Source: Malania oleifera (Eukaryota; Streptophyta; Magnoliopsida; Santalales; Ximeniaceae). Taken from it: a DNA stretch of 64,000 nt. How positions within the stretch are numbered: the stretch's first letter is position 1; every line of letters begins with the position of its first letter. Positions 36,701 to 46,710 of the stretch are shown in pieces. The notes under the pieces were generated by a model. That model ran no database searches, was not told the DNA's origin, and worked only from the letters and a program-made list of their open reading frames with translations. Made by a program: the position numbers and the translations under genes. The stretch spans positions 65,509,101 to 65,573,100 of the forward strand of contig NC_080428.1 of the NCBI RefSeq assembly GCF_029873635.1, given 5' to 3'.

Positions 36701-37442
36701 GCAACAAGACAACCGAACTTAAGGTTCTTATATAAGAACTAGCCAGAAATATCCATGTTAGCATATGTGGCCATAGTTTAGTTGTGCTAGAACACATTAA
36801 CATGATATATAAAAAGGAAAAATCATATTTTGGAAAAGAAGAGCAAAAAGGAAAATACAAGAAGAAGCAATAAGACTAATTTCAACAAGCTGTTTTGTAG
36901 AGGGTATTTAAAAAGGTTCAAGTTTCTATTTTTGCTTGAAAACAATATACTTGCCTTGATAAATTTATAAACCCTCTCCATAGTCACTTAATATCTCAAT
37001 CTAAGCGGACTCACAAAAGAACACAGGATGAACAACAACATGAACAGTAATAAAAATAAGAAGTATGCAACATAACAGAACAATCAAAAAAGAAAAGAAA
37101 TACTGCGTTACCTGGGGAAACTGTGGGAGCTGGGAAGTGGGTATCGGAGGAGGTGACACGAGGTGGGTTGTTCTGCTTCCATGGCTGTTTCTGCAAATGG
37201 GGTTTCGCTCTAACGCTCTGGTTTTGGGGAAGAGATAGAGTTGACGTCAGGTGCAGAGGTATTGGCGGAGGCAGAGGGAGAAGAGCTGGGTAACTCTGGT
37301 ATTGGTTCTGGTTGGAGTACCCAATCCAATTTGAGTGCCGCAACAGCTGATGCTGATAGGCTTGAGAGTTGCTCCTCCCCCTGAAACTCCTGCCTTTGGT
37401 GTTGCATTTCCTGCTAGCATTGGACTCCTCTGTTTCTTCCAT
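33732..37442 (-). CDS. AGO7: Argonaute 7, intact three-exon gene
   Basis: Exons on the minus strand are 37442-37112, 36571-35338 and 35190-33732. The introns (37111-36572, 540 bp; 35337-35191, 147 bp) begin GTAA and end CAG or TAG. The spliced frame is 1007 codons, close to the 990 of Arabidopsis AGO7. Residues 1-110 are polar and proline-rich. The N domain is about 155-300, PAZ about 360-480, MID about 580-735 and PIWI about 690-980. The slicer tetrad is present: Asp743 (GADVTHPHP), Glu784 (HRQEIIQDL), Asp816 (FFRDGVSE) and His957 (YYAHLAAYRG). The C-terminus is KKLMFYC, as in AGO7. Segments such as GRSFYSSSMGGTKEIGGG and CHRETVQRYRVYGLTEE match AGO7 rather than AGO1, AGO4 or AGO2. Known family role: cytoplasmic binding of miR390, cleavage of TAS3 RNA and production of tasiR-ARFs, controlling leaf polarity and phase change. 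The ATG at 37442 is preceded in frame by a stop. I see no frameshift or lost key residue. Confidence 0.96.
35191..35337 (-). other. AGO7 intron 2
   Basis: Starts GTAATTT and ends CTTAG. It separates the PAZ/linker exon from the MID-PIWI exon and splits a Ser codon (AG|T), residue 522. Reading continues SGNRGREFKLHVSREM. Confidence 0.9.
36572..37111 (-). other. AGO7 intron 1
   Basis: Starts GTAACG after CCCCAG and ends ACTAACCAG. It splits a Val codon (G|TG), residue 111. It is AT-rich and holds no recognisable transposon. Confidence 0.9.
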
Positions 37443-38445
37443 AACTTATTAGTCTAGATAGAAGCAAGACTGAAAGAAAAATGGAATGATACACATGAGA
37501 AAGAAAAGAGTTCTACGTCTGATATATGGGGGGAAGTTTTCACAGTGGAGACTATAGTTATTGGAGAGAGAGAGAGATTGATTTGCTGCTGATGAATAAA
37601 TTTCAATTCAAAGGGAAAAGTCTTGCCTGGGTTGCCTTGAATGAGAGGAGAAAATGCCAGAGCCTTGAAGGGGGGTGTGACTATTGGAGCTGTGCAATCT
37701 GTGCATAAGAGCAAATGGTGGGGCATTTGGTTCCTTTATGATCCATTGACTACCTGTCAAAACATACAAGCCTATACTACCTGATTTTTTCTTCCTTTCT
37801 AATGAATCTTACCTGAGGTCATATGAGGAGGGAAAGACCTATTTAAATAAATAAATAAATAAATAAACAGAAAATTGATAATGAGAACAGTGATTGGACT
37901 CTTGTGTCCCCCACACACCCTTTCTCTTTTAGACTCAAATTCTGTAACTTGTTATTTTTATCTCTATTTGGTATATTATAACATCATCTGCTCATCATCA
38001 CCCCCGCTGACTAATTCAGTACCCATGACAAAAGCATAAACATGCTGGAACCACTGGGACCAAATTGCAGACGCCCCACCCTAAAAAAAGAAATTCAAAA
38101 AACAAAAGGTAGAAGATAGGAGAGAAATGAGAAGCATATGAAATGTAAATGACCCAATTATACCTGATCAGTGATATGGGTTGGTAAAGAGGTTGGGACC
38201 AACAGCAACCCATTACTTACTATCCCAAAAACAGAATTCCAACTTCAACCTTGAGAGGTGCCACTCTCCCTTATTGAGTTATTAGAGTTCAATCTTGGGT
38301 ATTCTGCCGGAGCCTGCAGCTAGGGTTTTCTTCTGTTGACTCTCCATCTCAATGAAAGGGATTTTAGTTTTCTGCAATCCCTTTTGACACATCTCACATT
38401 TGACAGAAAAAGGTCATGTGTTTTGGGGATTGAGATCTTCTTCAA

Positions 38446-38483
<38 letters not shown>

Positions 38484-41121
38484 GTCATACAGAAGAGCTT
38501 TCTGGCTCCACAAGGATATTATAATCAAATGAATTCCAGCTCTCTAGATCAACTTTTAGACCCAATCCCCAATACCAAAAACAGATGCTGGTTCCATCAA
38601 GCAGTCTGACGATAATCATAAGGGACTATTTCGCAGGTGACCCAAAACTTCATTCATTCCTCCAGTAGTCCTCCAACTTTTCGTCTCACTTTTGCCTCAT
38701 CTTTTGTCAACACTTTTAATGGGAGGGCTCCTGTTCAATGTTCATGCACTTGGGGATGGATGGCTAAAGCCTTAAATCTGAAAAACCCTTTGTTTATATA
38801 TTCTCCCAGGGATAAACCCATACGCTTGGAATGTGGTGATGGGACAATATGATTAATATGGAGCCTAGGGTTGTTCAACTCATTTCCAGAGTTGGACCAC
38901 ATCAGTACCCATTATTTACAGTATAGTTTATGATTTTCCTTAGCATATAGACAAAAACTTTGGATTGGTACCATTACAGTTTCCAGCCTCTCACGGGTCG
39001 ACACGTGGTGCAACGCTGGTGGGTCCCCCTTGAAGTAAAATTTATCAGCCAACAAAGAAAAAAAATGAGAGGTATCCAACACATTTAAACTGGGTTGCTG
39101 TTGTTGAGTCCTCACTGAATTTAGAGTGGAAAAACCTAGAGACTCCCCAATCACTGCCCAACTATAAAGTTGCGATGATTGTTTTATCTTTGGTTTGCTT
39201 GCCTTTTTCTGGTTCTATTGATTTCTTTCTCTGTGCTGCATGAAAAGGAGACCCCATGTGCTTGCTTGGTTACACTTGCCTCCTGCCTAAAATTAGGTCT
39301 CTGCCCTTGTTATTAATTCTCATCATCCCTGTAGAGAACAAATTAGGCATGATCAAGGGTGAGAATTGTCTTTCAGCTCCTTTGTTTTGATTTTTTTTTT
39401 CTTTTTTGAAGAGACAGATTTAAGCTTCACTACAAAATATATCAAGAATAAGTTTTAGAAGTGCCCTTCGAGCCGGCTAATCCCTCCATTCCAAAATGGG
39501 TGATCGAACCCCGATTTGAAGGGAGTTTTTGTGATTAAGTTAGTAGTTTAAGGGTAAATTCTATAAAGGCACTTTGAGTTGACAAATTATCAAGAGAGAG
39601 AGAGAAGCTTTAAATTATCAAGAGAGAGAGAGAGAGAAGCTTTATATGTGGCGTAACTTTATTTGAACTTGGTATACAAACAACAAAGATTAAAAAATAA
39701 TAATAATAAAGATTTAGAGAAGGAAAGCATAATTAGGGTTTGTTTGCAGTTTTTTGTTTTGCAGATGTGGCTTGCATCGTTTCTATTCTGAAAATGTTTA
39801 AACCAGATTTTATAAGTAGTATTGTTTTCAAGAATTTAGGAAACTAATTTGTGAATGGAAGTGTAAAATAAAAATAGAAAAAGAATTTAAATTTTTTTTT
39901 TTTTTGGATATTATTTAACCATTCATTTTAATATAACTATTGAAATAAAAGTTGGAAAAAATCAGAATTCAAATAGAAATAATAAAATTATTAAAATGAT
40001 TAATACTATTTAACAGTTATTTGGGGGTATGAATTTCAGGTTTTGAATTTGAATTTGGATGGATTTGGACAAAATTAAATATAATTTTATATTATATATT
40101 CTCCAAATCCACACAAGTCCAAAAAACAAGTCTCTCCTAAACATATGGTAAATAAATTTATATTCTATAAGTACTCGATCTTAAACAACAATTTTTTTTT
40201 AGGATTTAAGGAATTTGAATTCACACCGTTGCAAATTCATATAAATGTTCTTATCTCTTTGACATCAATCTAATGAATGGTTTTGATTTGATATTTGCAG
40301 TCAATAAGTAAGACATATCATTATTGATATTTCACATTTTCGAACCATGGACTTATTTTGCATTCTCTCGAGTCACATGAAAATGAAAGAAATCCTCTCT
40401 TTCATTTAGGGCCAATTTTTTTTTTTTTTTTCCATTTATTTAGGGTTTACCCTTCCTCGCTATTTTATATTTATTTGGGATTTTGTTGTTACTTTTTACG
40501 GACCTCAATTTTAGGTTATGTTTTTCATTGTCAAAGTTCCAAAAGCCCTAACTATCATGACCTCTTTTACACAAGTAACGATAAAAATGTTGCTTATTTA
40601 ACTTTCTTATCTTAAACTTGTCAAATCAAGTTTTTTTCTTTTTTTTTTAATATCGCTTTCCTCGTTTCACATGAAAATTTAAGCCGCTTTTGCTATAAAT
40701 ATTTGTTTTATTCACCCTTATCTCTTAATTGATTTAAATATTTTATTTAAGGTTGGTGAAAACACATCACCGATACTTTTTTCTCATACCTTTTTACTTA
40801 AAACATCGATTATTAGTCCGAGAACAGTTTGAAAGCAATGATGCATTACCAAGTCTCAATCTCCATGTAAGCTTGTAAAAAATACTTTACTCATATTGAG
40901 CTTTCTTTCATTTGTAGTTTTGTCAATTTTGGAAATTTATAACCAAGTGACTTTTTCAACACAATAAAATAGTATTTTTGACAGAATTTATTAACAAAAA
41001 GATGAGGTATTATGCAGTTCTATAGTTTTAAAATTATTTAGATCATATCTCAAAATTTGAATTCATGCCCTATTTATATATATTCGTCAGAGTCCATTTC
41101 TTAGAATATTATAATACATAG
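37443..41121. other. Upstream region of AGO7 and intergenic DNA
   Basis: The AGO7 promoter must lie in the first part. On the minus strand a TATA-like TATTTAAATAGG is at about 37842-37853, beside a (AAAT)n run, roughly 400 bp before the ATG. A GA tract lies at 37564-37575. A (CT)n tract at 38449-38480 and a small tandem duplication built on TCAAGAGAGAGAGAGA...AAGCTTTA at 39588-39645 are also seen. 39900-41100 is AT-rich with MITE-like words shared with 400-640. No further gene is supported. Confidence 0.45.
38449..38480. repeat. (CT)n microsatellite
   Basis: Perfect CT run about 1 kb upstream of the AGO7 start codon, outside any recognised LTR. Confidence 0.9.
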
Positions 41122-41513
41122 TGTAATGACCCTAAAAATGTATATACGATTAAAACATACTAATAATAATAAAATAATAAAAATAGTCATTAAGTAAATA
41201 TCAATACAGAGAAGCTTTTCTGTAAAATCCTTGATTTCATATTTGATGCCTAAAAAAAATCTTATCTTAGCAAGTGTTTAAAGACCATTACGGCTTAGTC
41301 GCTTCCTAGAGGTCGACCTACTCAAAATAGAATTTCATAGGATAAATAGTGTAGACACCGTTTGTACACGTAAATAAGTACATATACATAAAATAATGCT
41401 TTGATTGATATAATTTGTACAAATAATAATAATAATATAGGTAACCTATGCGGGGCCCACATGATCGGGTGGGGCCCACACGAGTCTCAGACTCAAACTT
41501 GCTTCGGCATATC

Positions 41514-43837
41514 TGTAATAACCAAAAAAAAAAAAAGAATAATAATGATGGTAATTTAGTTAGTATCAAAATGAAAGTATTTCTCTGTTAGGATCCTTGA
41601 TTCCATATTTGATGCCTAAGAAAGACCTTGTCTAAGCGAGTGCTCAGAGACCATTGCGGTTCAGTCGCTCCCTAGAGGTCAGTCTGATCAAAATGGAATT
41701 TCATAAGATAAAACAGGGTAGACACCATTTATATACGTAAATAAGTACATAAAATAATGTTTTGACTGACATAATCTGTAGAAATATATGATAAAATAAT
41801 AATAATTTAGGTATCCTATGCGGGACCCACAAGACTGTATGGGGCCCACATGAGTCCCGAAGCCATGTAGAGGTTTACATGAGTCTCGAAACTATGTAGG
41901 ACGTATAAAATCGTATAAGGATTATTCGAGTTACGTAAGATCCGTTTGGGTCTCGAAGTTGTGTGGGGCCCACAATACCATGTGGGGCCCACATGAGTTT
42001 TCAAAATTTAAATTTAATTCTTTTTCAAAAATAAATAATAAAATAAATAAATGCTAAAAATAGTTTAAAAGTAATAACAATGATAATAATAATAATAATG
42101 ATTAAGAAAAATAATAAAATAATTAATTAACTAATTGATTAATTAATTAGGTAAGTAATTAATTAAAAATTTATTTAATAGGAATGGTGGCAAGCACTCC
42201 CACATGGCCTCCATCCTTATTCCATACTCAACCAATACATTGCCCATCCCTCGCCCATTCTTTAATTTTAAAAAAATTATAATTTCACCCATCTCCCCAC
42301 ACTTTTATAAATTTCATTTCTTCCCCAAAATTTTCCTATAAATAAGAAGCTCTCAACCTTCATTTTTCACAACAATTTTTCCAAGGAAAAGAAGAATTAG
42401 TGAGTGAAAGAATTTGTGGTGGAGAGAGAATTTTTGAGTAAGTTCTCACTCACCCACTCTTTCCGATCTCATTTCTTAGAGATAGTTATTGTATTCGTAG
42501 CACAAGGTAAAAGAAGAAGGTAAGTAAATTTGATTATGTTAGTTTTTTTTATTTAAAATTCATACCCGAATTTATTTTATAAGTAAATTTCAATTAAGTT
42601 TGTTAGTTCCACAAAATTTCCATGAGTTCATTTTTACGCATATTTAATTATACTAGTTCTATCTTTAATATACTTGCATATATTTTTAGGTTAAAAATGT
42701 TCTAATCTTCTCGGGTAAATTTTCAGCATTTCTTTCTATTTATATATATATATATATATATTTTTAACACAAAAATTGTGTGGCATGAGTTTATTTTTAC
42801 GTTACATTTTTCATGTAAATATGAGTAAAGATGAAATTTTCACGAGATTATTTTAAATTGCATAAATTATAATAAGATGGTTTTAAAACCCCTTATGCAA
42901 AGCAAATTCAGAGTTACAGATGCTCGGTACCGCAGCTTAAAATTTAAACGAATCAGAGTGCACCCACACTATTTACAGAGTGGTTATTTATGTTAGTGGA
43001 TTTTTCCTGAGTGCACACCTGGTTCCGGACCAAGACTTAATAAGGAAAATCTCACTTAATGTTTACGTACGTTGATTTAATTTGGTCGGCCAGCCAGGTA
43101 AATCCAGTCTTTGGACTGCACAACCCAGTCATGGGGGTAAACATGACTTACGGCAAATGGGTCTAAGGGTGGTTTTTATAATATATGTTTATACATATTT
43201 AATTACGTGTACAAAGTTACTGATGATTTGAAGGAAAAAAATAAGTTTACGTGAAAAGGATCATTCTGGTACTTAAATGACGATCTAAAGAAAACGTATA
43301 AGGAAAAGTATATGTATGTTTATCATTAAATATTTCTACAGCTTTAAAGTTAAAAGTTTAATTTAATAGTTATAGTATATGATTATAAAATTTTACTGTT
43401 GAAATTGATGACAAAAGTTTTATGCAGAAATTTTTAAATTTATATTTATTCTAAAAGAAATTTTGAAGTTTTAGTATTAAATATTGTTTTATGAAATTTT
43501 TAAAAAAGCTCATTTTGGTCACACACTAATAATAATCTTATTTACTTACTGAGCGTCGTCTCACTCCAATCATATTTTTATTTCAGATAACTCTGAAGGG
43601 CATGTCGGAAATCAAGCTTAACAAGCATGCGGGTGGGGATTAGAAAAATAAAGATTGATTAGAAATATTAGTATGATTTAAGATATTTATGTTTGTGTAA
43701 TTTTCTTCTTTTGAAATAAATGATTGTAATATGGATAATCAGCGCTCTGATTTAATAATAATTGAGTTTTTTTACTTCCGCTGTAAATCAATGGTAAAAA
43801 TTTTATATCCCAGACCCTTCGGGGTCTAGGTGTTACA
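41514..43837 (+). mobile_element. Family C solo LTR (C3) nested in C2
   Basis: Starts TGTAATAACC and ends TAGGTGTTACA, 2324 bp, with perfect TSD ATATC (41509-41513 and 43838-43842). The uninterrupted site is visible in C1 at about 1360-1366 (GGCATATCAACC). It carries its own GGGCCCACA array (41815-42000), CTATAAATAA at about 42331, GGTAAGT (GT at 42520), UUCG-like hairpin (43105-43118) and the GTCTCAC block (43545-43565). Confidence 0.93.
43105..43118 (+). other. UUUG hairpin, C3 copy
   Basis: CAGTCTTTGGACTG folds into a perfect five-pair stem (C-G, A-U, G-C, U-A, C-G) with a UUUG loop, followed by CACAACCC. Stem pairs 3, 4 and 5 differ from the E copy (18816-18829) in a compensatory way. 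Confidence 0.5.
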
Positions 43838-45338
43838 ATATCAACTATGGTCTTCACGCACCGAAAGTCTTCACGTAATCTATATGTACCTACAAAGAAT
43901 TACGAATTGAAGTGTGTTTAGAGTGTATGTGTTTGGGTGTGAGTTGAACCGTAGGACATAGGTCAACCAATTATGTTCTACATCATTGTCTTTGTATACA
44001 CTTCATAAATCTCGCAATACAGGTGATCATTTCCACATCCAGCGCATGTGAGGCCCACAAGACTGTGTGGGACCCACATGAGTCCCAAAGCCGTGTGGCG
44101 CCCACATGAGTTCCGAAATTGTGTAAGGCGCATAAGACCATGTGAGGACTATTAGAGTTATGTGAGATCCACTTGGGTCTCGAAATTGTGCGAGACCCAC
44201 AATAACACGTGGAGCTCACATGAGTTTTCGAAATTCAAATTTAATTCATTTTTTCATAATAAATACTAAAACATAAGTTAATAATAATAATAATAATAAT
44301 AAATTAATTTTTTAAAATTAATTAATTAAGTAAATTAATTAAATGGGAGTGTCGGCAAGCACTCCCATTTTCCCCCACATGTATCCCCACCTCATCCCAT
44401 ACCTCCCATCCCAAGCTTATACCAAGCTCATCACATGCTCATTCCTTTATTTTAAAAAAAATTATAATTTTACCCTCTCTCCCCACACTTTTATAAATTT
44501 CATTTTTTTCCCAAAAATTTTCCTATAAATAGGAAACTCTCAACCTTCATTTTTCAAAAAAAAAATTCAAATGAAGAGAATGACTAGTAAGTGAAAGAAT
44601 TAGTAGTGGAGGGAGAATTTTTGTTATAATTAAAATTTTCACTCACCCACTCTTTCCAATCTCTTTTTCAAAGATATTCGTGGTGGCCGTTTCACAAGGT
44701 TAAGAAGGACAAGTAAATTTGATTATGTTAGATTTTCATTAAAATTTATACCCGACTTTATTTGTAAATAAATTTTGATTATGTTAGTTATTTTTTATAA
44801 AATTTACCCGAATTTATTTTTACATATATTTAATTATACTAGTTTTATCTTTAATATACTTGCATTTATTTTTTAGTTAAGAAATGTTCTAAACCCCTCG
44901 GGTATTTTACAGCATTACTTTCTACTCAAGAAAATATTTTTAATATGAAAATCGTGTGGCATGCATTTAATTTTTACGTTACATATTTCATGAAAATATG
45001 AGTAAAGATCACATGAGTTTATTCCTGCATTACATATTTCATGAAAATATGAGGAAAAAAAAAAGAGATTTTCATGATATTATTTTAATTGTATAAATTA
45101 TATAATTAGATGTTATCAAAACCCCTTATAGTTCAGACGATACAGAAATTTCGAATGTTCGGTACCATAACCTAAAGTTTAAACGGATTAGAATGCACTT
45201 ACACTGTTTATAAAGTGATTTTATACGGTAGTGAATTTCTTCTGAGTGCACACCTGGGTCGGATTAAGATTTAATAGGGAAAATCTCACTTAATGATAAT
45301 GCATGTTGATTTAGTTTCGCCGGTCAACCAGCTACGTC

Positions 45339-45352
45339 CAGTCTTCGGACCG
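45339..45352 (+). other. UUCG hairpin, C2 copy
   Basis: CAGTCTTCGGACCG, loop UUCG, with one stem pair lost relative to C3, followed by CACAATCC. Confidence 0.4.
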
Positions 45353-46106
45353 CACAATCCAGTCATGGGTGTAAACATGACTTACGATTAACAGATCTAA
45401 GAGTAGTTTTTACAGTATATGTATATACATATTTAATTACGCAAACAGAGTTATTGATGATTTGAAGGAAAAAGTATATGTTTATGTGAATAATGGCATC
45501 TTTGTGCCTAAATGATGATTTGAAGGAAACGCATAAGGAAAACTGTGTATATATATATATAGTTTTAAAGTTAAAAAGTTCAATTTAACAATTATAGTGT
45601 ATGATTATAAAATTTTACTCTTATAGATGATAGTAAAAGTTTCATAGAGAAATTTTTAAATTTACATTTATTTAAAAGCAATTTTGAAGTTATAGTATTA
45701 TATATTATTTTACAAAATTATAATATTATGAAAGCTTATTTTGGTCACACACTAATAATAATCTTATTTACTTACTAAGCGTTGTCTCACCCCAATCATT
45801 ATTTTACATTTAAGATAATTTTAAAGAGGGTACCAGAAATCTGGCTTTGCAAGTGTATGGGCGGGAGTAGAAAGAGTAGAGTAGAATAAAAAAAATTTAA
45901 TATAATACAATTTAGATATAATTGTATATTTTAGAATTTTAGAAATTTTAATTTTAACATTTGAGGCATATATTTGTAGTAAAGCTAATTAGTACTCTGA
46001 TAATAAAAATAATTGAAATTTATTACATCCGCTGAAAAATTTATATGTAGGAACCCACTCGAGTTCGGGTCCTTACACATAGCCAAATTGATTTGTCTAT
46101 TATTAT

Positions 46107-46686
46107 TATTATTTATGACTCTTATACTTCTATTTTTATAAGCAAAGAAGGAAGGAAGAAAAACATGAAGGGGGTAGCACAGCAGGACTCGTCAACGAGA
46201 GGCCTATGCTCGTCGACAAGGGAATAGCAAAGGTTCGTCAACGAAAGATCTGAAGCTCGTTGACGAATAATTACCGAGAGCAGGAATTTTTCATATTTCT
46301 GGCATCGTCGACGAGAGCCCTGTATTTGTCGATGAAGGGTCTTCTTGGTCTCGTCGACGAGAGGCGCTCGGGCTGCGGCAGTTTTTCTGAATTTTGAATT
46401 TTTGAACGTTGAGTGGTTGGGCAAACGAGGGGAAACCTCCGAGGAATTTCTATATATGTCATTTGGGCATATTTTGAGAATGGGGATGATCATTAAAGAA
46501 GTGTATTGTGTATATTTTGATTTCCTTAGTGAAATTTGTGTGTCATTGCTTCCGTGGATATAGGCTTTGCCGAATCACATAAATCTTTGTGTTGATCTTG
46601 TTCTGGTTGTGTGTGTATGTTATTTACATTTACTTGTTGCTATTTATTCCACTGTGCATCTTCATTATACGATCCATATCACAACA
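46107..46686 (+). repeat. 5' LTR of copia element K
   Basis: Holds the palindrome array at 46184-46370 (about seven copies, for example near 46188, 46208, 46232, 46255, 46303, 46326 and 46350). CTATATATG follows near 46451, about 80 bp downstream. Confidence 0.8.
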
Positions 46687-46688
46687 AA

Positions 46689-46701
46689 TTGGTATCAGAG
46701 C
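46689..46701 (+). other. Primer-binding site of element K
   Basis: TTGGTATCAGAGC lies two bases after the LTR end; this is a perfect initiator Met-tRNA complement. Confidence 0.9.
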
Positions 46702-46710
46702 GTAGTTGTT

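Larger units (their letters stand above)
41122..46077 (+). mobile_element. Family C solo LTR (C2), split by C3
   Basis: Starts TGTAATGACCC and ends GGGTCCTTACA, with perfect TSD CATAG (41117-41121 and 46078-46082). LTR sequence is 41122-41513 plus 43838-46077, about 2.6 kb. It has the GGGCCCACA array (44045-44225), CTATAAATAG at about 44524, the UUCG hairpin (45339-45352) and the ACT(A/G)AG...GTCTCACCCC block (about 45773-45792). It is a solo LTR in the same orientation as C1. Confidence 0.9.

Noticed and set aside
39470-39535. tRNA or SINE, because of GATCGAACCCC (a B-box-like word on the minus strand)
   Set aside because: No A box at the right distance, no cloverleaf and no poly-A or poly-T tail pattern.
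39588-39645. Small duplicated GAGAGA...AAGCTTTA unit as a regulatory repeat
   Set aside because: Only two units built on GA microsatellite; simple slippage explains it.
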